64,000 nt of DNA from JAXMHQ01 sp046346665. GTDB taxonomy: Bacteria; Verrucomicrobiota; Verrucomicrobiia; Limisphaerales; JAXMHQ01. The notes under the pieces were generated by a model. That model had not been told where the DNA came from and did not search any database. It was given only the letters and a program-made list of their open reading frames with translations. Below are positions 48,535 to 56,790 of this stretch, in pieces; within the stretch, counting starts at the first letter, position 1, and every line of letters begins with the position of its first letter. The stretch spans positions 1-64,000 of the forward strand of contig JAXMHQ010000023.1 in the NCBI GenBank assembly GCA_046346665.1, in the 5' to 3' direction. Both the position numbers and the translations under genes were made by a program.

Positions 48535-49652
48535 ATCGATAGCAGCCGGTCCGCGTAGTGTCCCCAGCTTCCGCCTGCCGCGATCCGCGCAGCCGCCGCG
48601 CGGCCCCGGACGGCGCAGCATTCCCGGTCCCGCACCATCTCCCGCATCGCCTCCAGCACCGCATCGGGTGATCGCTCCCGAATAATCCGCCCTTCCCTGC
48701 CATCCTCCACCACGGTGCTGGCGCCGCTCTGGTGCGTCGCAATCACCGGCAAACCGGACGCCATCGCCTCCGCAATCACCCGCGCGAATCCTTCCTCGAT
48801 CGACGGGAACACGAATGCCGTACAGGTCCGCATCAACGCGGCCAATTCCCGGTGGGGCAGCCCGGGCACGTGCTGGAACCGCGCGCTCCAGCGCCGGAAG
48901 AGCGGGCGAAAATCCGCATGCACCGGGCCGCATAACAACAGTTCCGCCTCCGGCACCTCCCGCTGCAACCGTTCAAACGCGGGCACGAGATACTGAACCC
49001 CTTTCCGCAACGTCAGCATTCCCACAAACAAAAATCGCGGCCGTTCCGGCACCGCCGGCCGCGGCGTAAACACCCCCAGGTCGGCTCCATACGGATTCAC
49101 CGCGAGCCGCGATTCCGGGATCGCGTTGTAAAGCATGGAATCGCGGACATAGGTCGACGGGCATAGCACCAGGTCGGCGCGCTCAATCTCCCGGTTTGCC
49201 CGGGCAAACACGCGGCGCGGCACCGCCACGCGCGCGCCCGGATTCCAGATGTCCAGTTCCCGCTGCCAGAATCCGTAAAAGCTGGTGGGATGACTGTTGG
49301 AGGCATCCAGCACCTTCAACGCGCCCACCCGGTCCGCGTGATCGAACGCCTCCTCGGCGGACGCCATCACGGCATGAACGACGTCGCATTCCGGCAGTCG
49401 TTGGCTCGACATCCAGCGCTGCCACAAAGGAAACAACGCGTGGTAGGCCGGTTCGCCATAACGCCCGTGGAAGAGGTGGTAAAAGGGCTTGCACGCCGCG
49501 TGAAAGGGCCAGCACCGGTGATATTGCTCCGGCGAAAGCGCCGTTGAATTCCGGGAAGCCGTGTAGAGCCACACCGTCTCCCCGCGCCGCGCCAGTTCCG
49601 CAGCGGAACGATGCAGCCACGCGCCGGCACAGGATGCGTAGAGAATCCTCAT
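48492..49652 (-). CDS. GT4-family glycosyltransferase
   Basis: The 386 residues start MRILYASCAGAWLHRSAAEL. The GT-B donor half has RFLFVGMLTLRKGVQYLVPAF, then FVFPSIEEGFARVIAEAMASGLPVIATHQSG with both glutamates of E-x7-E (EEGFARVIAE), and VVEDGREGRII. It probably adds a hexose to the lipid-linked oligosaccharide of this locus. It overlaps the upstream GT2 gene by ATGA (49649-49652) and the opposing GT4 gene by 43 bp at its 3' end, an arrangement that would allow transcriptional interference between the two glycosyltransferases. Confidence 0.9.
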   Translation of the reverse strand: MRILYASCAGAWLHRSAAELARRGETVWLYTASRNSTALSPEQYHRCWPFHAACKPFYHLFHGRYGEPAYHALFPLWQRWMSSQRLPECDVVHAVMASAEEAFDHADRVGALKVLDASNSHPTSFYGFWQRELDIWNPGARVAVPRRVFARANREIERADLVLCPSTYVRDSMLYNAIPESRLAVNPYGADLGVFTPRPAVPERPRFLFVGMLTLRKGVQYLVPAFERLQREVPEAELLLCGPVHADFRPLFRRWSARFQHVPGLPHRELAALMRTCTAFVFPSIEEGFARVIAEAMASGLPVIATHQSGASTVVEDGREGRIIRERSPDAVLEAMREMVRDRECCAVRGRAAAARIAAGGSWGHYADRLLSIYRERRTGSSTAAA

Positions 49653-50545
49653 GTCTGGCCGGGAGCAGCGGACGGCCGGTGCAAGCCCGCCGCGCGCGTC
49701 AGGGATTTTCGAACGGACCGCGGCAGCAGCAGGCGCCCGATTTTAAAAATCATGCCCGGAATCATCGCGCGCAACCTCAGGAACAAAGCCGCAATCGCGG
49801 GAACACCGCCTTTCGCGGCCTGCTCGCGCGCGAACCGCCATTCCTCGCCGAAACTCCCGCGCAACCCTTTCCACGAGGTGCTCAGGCGCGCAATGCTCCG
49901 ATCCTGGCACGCCAGGCGCGCCGTCGTCCGCACCCCCGGCGCCTTCTCCAAACACCGGCCATAAAAGCCCCAGTCCGCCGTCCACGGAAACTTCGGATCA
50001 AACGGCAGGGCCGATTTCAAAACGTCCTGCCGGACCAGGATCTGCGACAACGCGCCGACCCGGTTCAGGACACGCGCTGCGTCGCGCTGGAAGGCGGCAT
50101 GATCGTAAAAGGAAACCATCGCCGGGCCGCCGGCCGCACGCCCCGCGTCCTCCGGATGCGCACGCGCCGGATCGATATAATACGCTTCGCAAAAAAACAG
50201 CCCCGCCCCGGGTTGCCGGACGATCTCCCCCGAAACCCATTCCCAGAACTCCGCCTCCACCCGGTCGCCCGCCATCAGCGGCTTAATCCAACGCGATTGC
50301 CCCTGCGCAAATGCCCAACTCCAATGCTCCACCCGCCCCAGCGCCGAGGGCGGCGATATCACCCGCCACCGCGACGCCGGATGCTTCTTCAAATCCTCGC
50401 GCCAGGGAGAGCCGTCGGTGGAAAAATTATCGCTGACCGTGAGCAGGACATCCGCGCTGGAGGAACCGGAAAGAATGCTGTCGATCGAGGATCCCAGGAT
50501 GCGTCCGCCGTTGCGCACTGGAATGATGACTTCGAACTCGCTCAT
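49649..50545 (-). CDS. GT2-family glycosyltransferase
   Basis: The 298 residues start with the GT-A opening FEVIIPVRNGGRILGSSIDSIL, then VLLTVSDNFSTDGSP (the nucleotide-binding Asp region), WIKPLMAGDRVEAEFW where the DxD-like metal motif would fall (AGDR), and a long C-terminal helical part with no membrane span until the basic LLLPRSVRKSLTRAAG end. It is coupled to the GT4 gene downstream by ATGA. The weak DxD makes the donor unclear. Assigned from the N-terminal fold and context. Confidence 0.82.
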   Translation of the reverse strand: MSEFEVIIPVRNGGRILGSSIDSILSGSSSADVLLTVSDNFSTDGSPWREDLKKHPASRWRVISPPSALGRVEHWSWAFAQGQSRWIKPLMAGDRVEAEFWEWVSGEIVRQPGAGLFFCEAYYIDPARAHPEDAGRAAGGPAMVSFYDHAAFQRDAARVLNRVGALSQILVRQDVLKSALPFDPKFPWTADWGFYGRCLEKAPGVRTTARLACQDRSIARLSTSWKGLRGSFGEEWRFAREQAAKGGVPAIAALFLRLRAMIPGMIFKIGRLLLPRSVRKSLTRAAGLHRPSAAPGQT

Positions 50546-50666
50546 GAACTTTCAAAATCCACCCGGCACGCGCGACGCGCGACGATCAAGGGTCTCAATC
50601 GCGGCAAGGTTAGTAATCCCGCCACCGGCTGTCGAGCGCGGACTGCCCCGCGGGGCTGACGGAGCA

Positions 50667-50690
50667 CCGCAATCTCACGATTGCGGCTAC
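50667..50690 (-). repeat. Single GTAGCCGC-family 24-nt hairpin
   Basis: Identical at all 24 positions to 17826-17849 (CCGCAATCTCACGATTGCGG, then CTAC). An 8-bp stem. It lies 16 bp after the stop codon of the flippase gene, as a terminator would. Confidence 0.85.
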
Positions 50691-50705
50691 GGGGGAGGCG
50701 TCGAA

Positions 50706-52250
50706 TCAGGTCGCGGCCGAAATGCGGCGCAGTTTGCCCGCGACCAGGGCCGTGACTTCACGTTTCAAGTGGGGACTCAACCCGAGCAACCAGAACAGGA
50801 GCAACCCCGGCAGGAGCATCGTGGCGATATCGATGACGAGGCGCATGGCAGGATTCCAACTGAGACCGGCACGCCACATTACAAAGCACAGGACGCCGAG
50901 TGCCGCGAGGTATTGGACGGGCCAGCGGAACCAGGTGAGGACCGTTGCCATCCGCTCGATTCCCAGGAAACGGGCCGCGCGCCAGAAACTGTAAAACCCG
51001 CTGCAGCACAGGTCCGTCACAATCGCGCTCAGAATGATGCCGTTCATGCCCAGGAACGGCGCAAGGGCGAAACTCAGCCCCACGAACGCCAGGCCTTCGA
51101 ACAGGTAGACATACTTCATGCCCCCGATCTTTTTCGTGACGCAAACGAATGCAACGCCGCATCGCGCGGTCGCGTAAACCACCAGCCAAAGCCCCATCAA
51201 TGCGTTGTTTGAATTGTGCCACTCCGACGGCACCTTGTTCTTCAGCCAGAACAACATGAAGTCCTGATTGCACAGAGCCACCGACAACGCCGCCCACACC
51301 GTCACCGAAGCGGAGACGGTGACCAGGTCGCGAAATCGGGCCAGCAACCGCTCCCGCTCGTTCCGAACGATCATTTCCGCCAGGGCCGAGGATGAAAAAT
51401 CGAAAATGCGCGCGACGAACTGCTGCCCGGTCATGAAGGTTTTCGTGGCGACACTCCAGACCCAGATAAGGTCAAACCCAAGCGTGCGCGCGATGACCAC
51501 CCCCTGGCTCGCGTTGATCAACTGAAGCCCGACAGACATCAGGAACATTTCTTTTCCGAACGAGAACATTTCCCGGAACGTGGCGCGGTTGGCCTTCCCC
51601 CAGGCGCCGGCGGGCGGATAGAGTTTCAGGCCCAGGGCGAGCAGCCAGGAGGCGACATTTCCGAAGACCTGGCTGGCAATGTAACCCCAGAGCATGCTGA
51701 AAATACCCCATCCCTGATGGAACCCCATCCACATGACACCCAGGTTGATCACCAGCATGGCAACCGCGACGTAGCAGTTCGCGTCGTAACGCTGGTGCGC
51801 CTCGAGAATGAACCGCGGCATCCGGCCGATGAACAACAGTCCCATCGCAATGCATTGCCCGGCCACCAGCCACTGGCAATCGTGACGGAGCGAGGGCTGC
51901 ACTTTGTACAAATCGGGCACCCAGATGCTGAGGACGCCGCCCACCACCAGGATGATCAAACCCTGCACCGCCAGCACCAGCCCCCCGGTCTTGATCACCG
52001 CCCCATACTGCCCGTCCCCCGGCCGGTCCTTGTGATCCACCAGGATCCGCGAGATGGATCCCGACATGCCCAGGTCGAACAACTGCAGGTAAAGCGAGAT
52101 CTGCATCGCCACGTTCCACAGACCGAGGATCGCCTGGTCCGACAAGTAATGCAGCGCCAGGGGCACCGAAGCAAATTGGTAAAGCACCGTGGCGCCTAAC
52201 AGCAGATAGCCGGATACCAGGGATCGCGTGAATCGCTTGCGCCGGCTCAT
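50706..52250 (-). CDS. Wzx-like polysaccharide flippase (MOP superfamily)
   Basis: The 514 residues (ATG at 52250, MSRRKRFTRSL) have 12-14 hydrophobic helices in the MATE/Wzx pattern: LVSGYLLLGATVLYQFASVPLALHYL at the start, LWNVAMQISLYLQLFDLGMSGSISRIL in helix 2, then the FSFGKEMFLMSVGLQLINASQGVVIARTLG region in the middle and PALLLPGLLLFWLLGLS-like helices at the end. It would move lipid-linked repeat units across the inner membrane. The start overlaps the upstream GT61 gene by ATGA (52247-52250). The matching polymerase is not adjacent; the Wzy-like gene at 33115 belongs to another operon. Confidence 0.85.
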   Translation of the reverse strand: MSRRKRFTRSLVSGYLLLGATVLYQFASVPLALHYLSDQAILGLWNVAMQISLYLQLFDLGMSGSISRILVDHKDRPGDGQYGAVIKTGGLVLAVQGLIILVVGGVLSIWVPDLYKVQPSLRHDCQWLVAGQCIAMGLLFIGRMPRFILEAHQRYDANCYVAVAMLVINLGVMWMGFHQGWGIFSMLWGYIASQVFGNVASWLLALGLKLYPPAGAWGKANRATFREMFSFGKEMFLMSVGLQLINASQGVVIARTLGFDLIWVWSVATKTFMTGQQFVARIFDFSSSALAEMIVRNERERLLARFRDLVTVSASVTVWAALSVALCNQDFMLFWLKNKVPSEWHNSNNALMGLWLVVYATARCGVAFVCVTKKIGGMKYVYLFEGLAFVGLSFALAPFLGMNGIILSAIVTDLCCSGFYSFWRAARFLGIERMATVLTWFRWPVQYLAALGVLCFVMWRAGLSWNPAMRLVIDIATMLLPGLLLFWLLGLSPHLKREVTALVAGKLRRISAAT

Positions 52251-53464
52251 CGGGGGCTCAGTCCGGCCCTGGCCAGAAGTTTGCGGATGGAATCCAAATC
52301 CACCGTCGCCATCATCGCCGCGTCCGCCGGGAAGAGTTGCCACAGGTAATCCAGCCTGTTCACCTGGCAAATCCAGTCCACCCAGCCGTCCACCCAGTTG
52401 TCGGCCACGAAGGTGATCGCCTTGCAGCCGGGCGAACTCCACACCGCGTTCGTAAACCCGCTCCCCAGCACGCCCGCATACGCCTCCGCCTCCGCGAACA
52501 ACTGGATCTCCTGCGCGAACGTCAGCTTCTCCGTGTCGATGATGTCCCAGCCGATCGACCGGAAATAGTCGTAAACCTCGGTTTCATTGACGATGCCCCG
52601 CGTCTTGCCGCGGCGGGCGATGACGAAACGCTTCGGGCCGTGATAGGACGTGTCGGCTTTCGGCATGAAGGCCGACCTGAGCGCGCCCACGCCGTAGGGG
52701 TTGTGGCAGGAAATCATCGCGGTCGGCGAACTGAAATAATAATTCTCCACCAGCAGATGCGTCTCGGGCGTGCACCGGCAGCGATCCAGCAGCCCCAGCA
52801 GCCGGAGCGATTCCTTCTGGTAGCCCGCCAGCCGGCCCGGCACCAGGATGCCTGTGTCGGGCGGAAAATCCGAAAGCAGCGCGAGACGCGGCAGGGCGTC
52901 CAGGATCCAGTGGCTGTAAGGCGCCACCATGGTGCTCGGGCACCAGCGCGAGACGACGCTCGTCCAGTTGCCCGCCAGCTTCGTGGGCTGCGGCAGCCGC
53001 ACATAGCTCCACGCAGGATCGCCGGTCAAACCGTGATCGCCATAAACCGATTCCCAGCAGATGCGCTTTTGGGCGTCCATCAGGGCCAGCGACGACGACA
53101 CGAGCCGCGCCTGGGAATGGCGGCTCCAGAACACCGGCCAGGGTTGAACGCTGTGCTGATTGAGGCCGCACTTCACCAGGATCGAATCGTCCCCCGCCTT
53201 CGGCGCCCCCTGGTCCGTCAGCACCACGCGTCCCGGCCTTATTCCGTCCATGGCCCAGGAACCGAAAATCGTGAAGGTCCGAACCGGCGGGCCCAGCCTG
53301 AAGTTTTTTGAAGGCGCCAGCGCGCGCAGCACCCCGTACCACTTGGCCGGCAGTTCCACCCAGAACAGCTTGCGCAGCCACTTCAGCGGGCGATGCAGCG
53401 CGGGAATCTCCCGCAACTTGAACGCCAGCCGGTAGTAAGTCGATACATCAGGCATAAAATTCAA
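52247..53464 (-). CDS. GT61-family (DUF563) glycosyltransferase
   Basis: The 405 residues carry the GT61 core: TMVAPYSHWILDALPRLALL, then RFVIARRGKTRGIVNETEVYDYF and LFAEAEAYAGVLGSGFTNAVWSSPG, the last being the conserved G-x-G-S-G-x-x-N loop. Bacterial GT61 proteins act in capsule or exopolysaccharide assembly. ATGA-coupled to the flippase. Thirteen bases separate it from the PQQ-propeller gene upstream, so 54611-50706 is probably one transcript. Confidence 0.85.
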   Translation of the reverse strand: MNFMPDVSTYYRLAFKLREIPALHRPLKWLRKLFWVELPAKWYGVLRALAPSKNFRLGPPVRTFTIFGSWAMDGIRPGRVVLTDQGAPKAGDDSILVKCGLNQHSVQPWPVFWSRHSQARLVSSSLALMDAQKRICWESVYGDHGLTGDPAWSYVRLPQPTKLAGNWTSVVSRWCPSTMVAPYSHWILDALPRLALLSDFPPDTGILVPGRLAGYQKESLRLLGLLDRCRCTPETHLLVENYYFSSPTAMISCHNPYGVGALRSAFMPKADTSYHGPKRFVIARRGKTRGIVNETEVYDYFRSIGWDIIDTEKLTFAQEIQLFAEAEAYAGVLGSGFTNAVWSSPGCKAITFVADNWVDGWVDWICQVNRLDYLWQLFPADAAMMATVDLDSIRKLLARAGLSPR

Positions 53465-53477
53465 CCGGGCAACCGGC

Positions 53478-54611
53478 TCAATGGTTCATCCGCCCCGTGT
53501 TGCGCGCATTCCCGCGGAATCGCGGCCACGGTGATTTCGCCAGCGGCGCCGTTCGGTCGAGCGCATACAGGTGGCTGTAGGCTCCCAGGGCGTAAACCGT
53601 GCCGTCCGCCCCCACGGCAACGGACGATTTGCCATAATTATTGTGCAGCCGCGCATCGAGCTGCTCCGCACCCTGAAAGTTCACCGCCCTCAAATCACCC
53701 TCCCACGACACGACATAAACCGCGTTGGTCGTCACCACGGGGCTGTCCTGGATGTTATACATCAGGGCGAATTCCCATTTCTTCAGACCCTCCGGCGTCA
53801 CCGCCCACAGCCAGTTTTTCACCCCGAGGTAAATCGTTCCGTCCTCCCCGATCACCGGCGAGCTTTCCGTCGTCCCCCCGGTAAACAGCTTCCAGCGGAG
53901 ACTCCCGTCCGGGCTCAATGAATACAGGAATCCGTCCACTGATGTGAAAAGAACTCCGCCCTGGCCGTCGAGTGCGGGGGATGAAAGAACCGGGGCGCCC
54001 GTCAGGAATTCCCAGCGCTTGCTCCCGTCCGGATTCAAAGCGTAAAGCCTGTTATCGTGCGAGCCGAAATAAATGACGCCGTCGTCGCCGATCGCCGGCG
54101 AGGAATCCACCACGCCGCCCGTCGCAAACGACCAGAGCAGGGTTCCCGAAGGCGTAACCGCGTAAAAATGCCTGTCCCAGGATCCGAAATACACCGTGCC
54201 ATCGCGCCCGACGGCAGGCGAGGAATCCACCCAGCCCTGGGTTTGAAATTCCCATTTCTTCCGGCCTTCGGAGGTCAGCGCGTAGAGCTTTCGATCGCGG
54301 CATCCGAAATAGAGGGTTCCGTCGTCGGCCAGCGCGGGTGATGAAACAACCTCGCTGCCGGTTCGAAAGCTCCAAAGCCGGCGGCCTTCGGGGCTGACCG
54401 CGGAAAACCGCTGCAGGAAAGTTCCGAGATAAAGGGTCCCGTCCGGCCCGATGGCGGGAGAGGAATCGAAGTAGGCCAGGGGCAGATCCCAGCGCGGCTC
54501 CACATATTCCCACGCAAAAGCAGAAGCCGCATGGCCCAAGACCGCCACGACACAAATCGCGCCGCAGCGCGCGGCCAGACGCGGGAACATCCGATGGAAC
54601 AACAGGTTCAT
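53478..54611 (-). CDS. Secreted PQQ-like beta-propeller protein
   Basis: The 377 residues have a signal peptide (CGAICVVAVLGHAASAFAW) and about eight propeller blades with the repeated pattern SSPAIGxDGTxYFGSxDxxLYAxxPxGxxxWxF, for example DSSPAVGRDGTVYFGSWDRHF. Structurally it is like BamB or PQQ-dehydrogenase propellers, but it lacks the PQQ-binding and metal-binding insertions, so it is a scaffold or binding protein rather than a dehydrogenase. In this locus it may organise polysaccharide export at the cell envelope. First gene of the minus-strand polysaccharide operon. Confidence 0.8.
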   Translation of the reverse strand: MNLLFHRMFPRLAARCGAICVVAVLGHAASAFAWEYVEPRWDLPLAYFDSSPAIGPDGTLYLGTFLQRFSAVSPEGRRLWSFRTGSEVVSSPALADDGTLYFGCRDRKLYALTSEGRKKWEFQTQGWVDSSPAVGRDGTVYFGSWDRHFYAVTPSGTLLWSFATGGVVDSSPAIGDDGVIYFGSHDNRLYALNPDGSKRWEFLTGAPVLSSPALDGQGGVLFTSVDGFLYSLSPDGSLRWKLFTGGTTESSPVIGEDGTIYLGVKNWLWAVTPEGLKKWEFALMYNIQDSPVVTTNAVYVVSWEGDLRAVNFQGAEQLDARLHNNYGKSSVAVGADGTVYALGAYSHLYALDRTAPLAKSPWPRFRGNARNTGRMNH

Positions 54612-54946
54612 TAAATCATGACCACCAGCAGGCCGGGATTATGGAGGCTTTCCCACCTGGGCACAAGATCACAACCGGCGCCTGCCAGGGCCCGACGCAT
54701 CTGAATCGCGGGTAGGGACGGCGCGCTGCGCCGTCCGCGCCGCGTCCAGCGGCGCAACGCGGCAGAGAGCATGCCAGGCGCCGTTCCGCTTTCCGCCCGC
54801 TGATACGCGGGCGGGGACGCCGCAGCAGCGCGGCGTCCCTACCGTCAGAATTCCACGAACCAGCGCTCACAAACGTGTTAAAACTTTTTATTTTCTTTAT
54901 TAAATAAAGCAATCCGACTACATTCCCCCCTGACCCAGTCGTTTTT
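54612..54946. other. Intergenic region with GGTAGGG repeats and an AT-rich promoter stretch
   Basis: A 335-bp divergent gap. 54711-54843 holds two inverted 26-29-nt repeats with GC-rich palindromes between. 54871-54910 is AT-rich and contains the perfect palindrome CTTTATT-A-AATAAAG (54895-54909), about 40 bp before the FkbM gene start, likely promoter or regulatory DNA. No ORF worth calling. Confidence 0.6.
54711..54843. repeat. GGTAGGGACGGCGCGCTGCG inverted pair
   Basis: 54711-54736 and 54815-54843 are inverted copies of the unit also present at 36362 and 36390; the second carries a 3-nt insertion. Each is itself a strong palindrome (GGCGCGCTGCGCC). The intervening DNA contains a further short palindrome, GCCCGCTGATACGCGGGC. 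Confidence 0.8.
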
Positions 54947-55678
54947 ATGAATCATTCTGCCGCCGTCCCTGTCACAGGCCCTGCTCTGGAGCCCTCCGGC
55001 AAGCGGGGGTGGCCCAAGTTCCTGCGGCAACTCAGATACCAGATCTTTTACGGGCTGCTGTTGTCCCGACGCTATTCGCTCGTGACCCTTGGCGACACCT
55101 CGCTCGGGTTGCAATGGACCCTCCATCCTGACGGGCTGGATTCCCGCAGTATCGTCTATGCAGGCGGCGTCGGCGGCGACATCACTTTCGAACACGCCCT
55201 GGTCAACCGTTGCGGCTGCCGGATCGAATTGTTCGACCCCTCGCCGAGCGGTCTCAAAACAATGGAGCTTCCTGAGAACCGCATTCCTCAGTTCCGGTTT
55301 CACCCCGTCGCCTTGACCTCGAAAGTGGGCACGATCTCCATGGCGCCCCCGCCTCCCGGGGAGGTCTCCTGGTATGCACAGGGAAATGATTCGGCCACCA
55401 TCCAGGTCCCGAGCACCGACCTCGCGTCGCTCATGAGGAAAAACGGGCACGAGCACATCGACCTTATCAAAATCGACATCGAGGGAAGCGAATACGAGGT
55501 CATCGAGGACATTCTTAAAAAGCGCATTCCCATTCGCCAGATCTGCGTCGAATATCACCACGGAATCGTGCCCGGCATCCGGCGCAGCCAGACAATCCGC
55601 TCCATGCTCAAACTGGTTCGCGCAGGCTACAAGCTGCTTTACCAGGAAGGCGCGAATCACACATTCCTGAAACCCTGA
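54947..55678 (+). CDS. FkbM-family methyltransferase
   Basis: The 243 residues have the SAM-binding region SIVYAGGVGGDITFEHALV and CRIELFDPSPSG, and the family motif IDLIKIDIEGSEYEVIEDIL near residue 170. Such enzymes methylate sugar hydroxyls in surface polysaccharides or secondary metabolites, and O-methylation of the locus product is likely. It is alone on the plus strand, divergent from the propeller gene, and convergent with the lytic transglycosylase gene, from which it is separated by 30 bp filled with heptads. Confidence 0.88.
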   Translation: MNHSAAVPVTGPALEPSGKRGWPKFLRQLRYQIFYGLLLSRRYSLVTLGDTSLGLQWTLHPDGLDSRSIVYAGGVGGDITFEHALVNRCGCRIELFDPSPSGLKTMELPENRIPQFRFHPVALTSKVGTISMAPPPPGEVSWYAQGNDSATIQVPSTDLASLMRKNGHEHIDLIKIDIEGSEYEVIEDILKKRIPIRQICVEYHHGIVPGIRRSQTIRSMLKLVRAGYKLLYQEGANHTFLKP

Positions 55679-55685
55679 CCGGCGC

Positions 55686-55706
55686 ACTCCGCATTCCGCA
55701 TTCCGC
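55686..55706 (-). repeat. Three ATTCCGC heptads filling the FkbM/transglycosylase gap
   Basis: Units ACTCCGC, ATTCCGC and ATTCCGC occupy 21 of the 30 bp between two convergent stop codons (55678 and 55709). Same heptad family as at 13890, 14047, 16308 and 40627. Confidence 0.85.
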
Positions 55707-55708
55707 GC

Positions 55709-56650
55709 TCAACGGAGTTCTTCCAACTTCACCCCCTCGCGCCGCAAAATCGTCGCCTCGACTTTCGGCACATACATCTGGGTTTCCGCGGGCAAATACG
55801 GCGAGATTTCGTCGAAGGTTTTTGCGTTGCGGCGTTTCAACTGGTTTTGAACCGTGCCTTCCCCCGCATTGTAGGCCGCCACCGCCAGGCGCCAGTCCTG
55901 GAATTTCCGATGCAACGCCGCCAGGCACCGCGCCGCCGCCCGGCCGCTGTCCTCCGCGTTATACCGCTGGTCAAACGGCCACGTCCTCAACCCATACCGC
56001 TTCGCCGTGTCCGGCATCAACTGAAACAACCCCGCCGCCCCCGCCGGGCTCTTCGCACCCGCGTCGAACGACGACTCCACCTCCGCAATCCACACCAACT
56101 CCGGCGGCACCTTCTCCTCCACAAACACCGGCTTCAACTTCGCCACCACCGGCTTCGCCGCCTCCGGCCACGGCCGGTCCGCCATCTTCTTCGTCCACAC
56201 TTCCCGCTCCTTCTCCGCCGGCGGATTCGGCGCCGGCACCGGAGCCACTCCCGGAATCGGCTTCGGCAACGGAATGATCAATCGCAGCTCATCCGCCGCA
56301 TCCAGGTAGTCCAGCCGCGTGCGGATCCACACCACGTACGGCTTCGTCTCCGGATGCGCTTCCAGGAGCGGGATCACCTGGTTCGCCGTCTCCCTCAACT
56401 GCCCCAGGTCCAGCACGTATTCCCCGTGAAATCGCCGTTCAATCTCGTCCAGCAACTGCCGCGTCCGCGCCTGCCCTTCCCCCTCCAACATCCGCAACGC
56501 CCCGTCATCAAGATTGTTCGTCGCCCACTCCTGCGCCGAATCCACCACGTCGTCCAGCGTCCAGGTGTCGTCCGCCGCCACCACCCGCCCGACCAGGGCG
56601 CCCGCCAGCCCAAGCCCAATCAGCACGAGAATTGCAAATGACTTGTTCAC
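55709..56650 (-). CDS. Secreted lytic transglycosylase (SLT domain)
   Basis: The 313 residues have a signal peptide (AILVLIGLGLAGALVGRVVAA). The C-terminal SLT/LysM-less catalytic domain has Glu192 in VWIAEVESSFDAGA, followed by SPAGAAGLFQLMPDTAKRYG, DSGRAAARCLAALH and LAVAAYNAGEGTV, matching MltD/Slt family 1. It cleaves peptidoglycan glycan strands with formation of 1,6-anhydro-MurNAc. The N-terminal half is a helical spacer with a proline-rich stretch near 130-145. It is divergent from the periplasmic-glucan genes. Confidence 0.92.
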   Translation of the reverse strand: MNKSFAILVLIGLGLAGALVGRVVAADDTWTLDDVVDSAQEWATNNLDDGALRMLEGEGQARTRQLLDEIERRFHGEYVLDLGQLRETANQVIPLLEAHPETKPYVVWIRTRLDYLDAADELRLIIPLPKPIPGVAPVPAPNPPAEKEREVWTKKMADRPWPEAAKPVVAKLKPVFVEEKVPPELVWIAEVESSFDAGAKSPAGAAGLFQLMPDTAKRYGLRTWPFDQRYNAEDSGRAAARCLAALHRKFQDWRLAVAAYNAGEGTVQNQLKRRNAKTFDEISPYLPAETQMYVPKVEATILRREGVKLEELR

Positions 56651-56790
56651 AATTTGTTACAGTTCAAACAGGCCCTGCAATTCCCGTTGCTGCCGGCTGC
56701 CGGTGGATAGGAAAGTCCATGCATCGCCGGAGCTCTCGTCCGGCCCGGTCTTGCCAAAGCAGGGGGTTTCAGGTCTTCTGTGGATTAAAC
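56651..56790 (+). promoter_or_regulatory. Leader region of opgG with two small hairpins
   Basis: The 140-bp divergent gap contains CCGGA-GCTCTCG-TCCGG (56727-56743) and TGGA...TCCA flanking GGAAAG (56704-56719). It could be a structured 5' leader or simply promoter DNA. No known riboswitch consensus is recognised. Confidence 0.25.

Noticed and set aside
53478..54611. PQQ-dependent alcohol dehydrogenase
   Set aside because: Blade repeats fit a propeller but the length is too short and the PQQ- and calcium-binding insertions and disulfide are missing.
56651..56790. Riboswitch or RNase P-like RNA because of a GGAAAGTCC stretch
   Set aside because: Only a nine-base match to a conserved RNase P helix and no further consensus; the region is too short for RNase P RNA.
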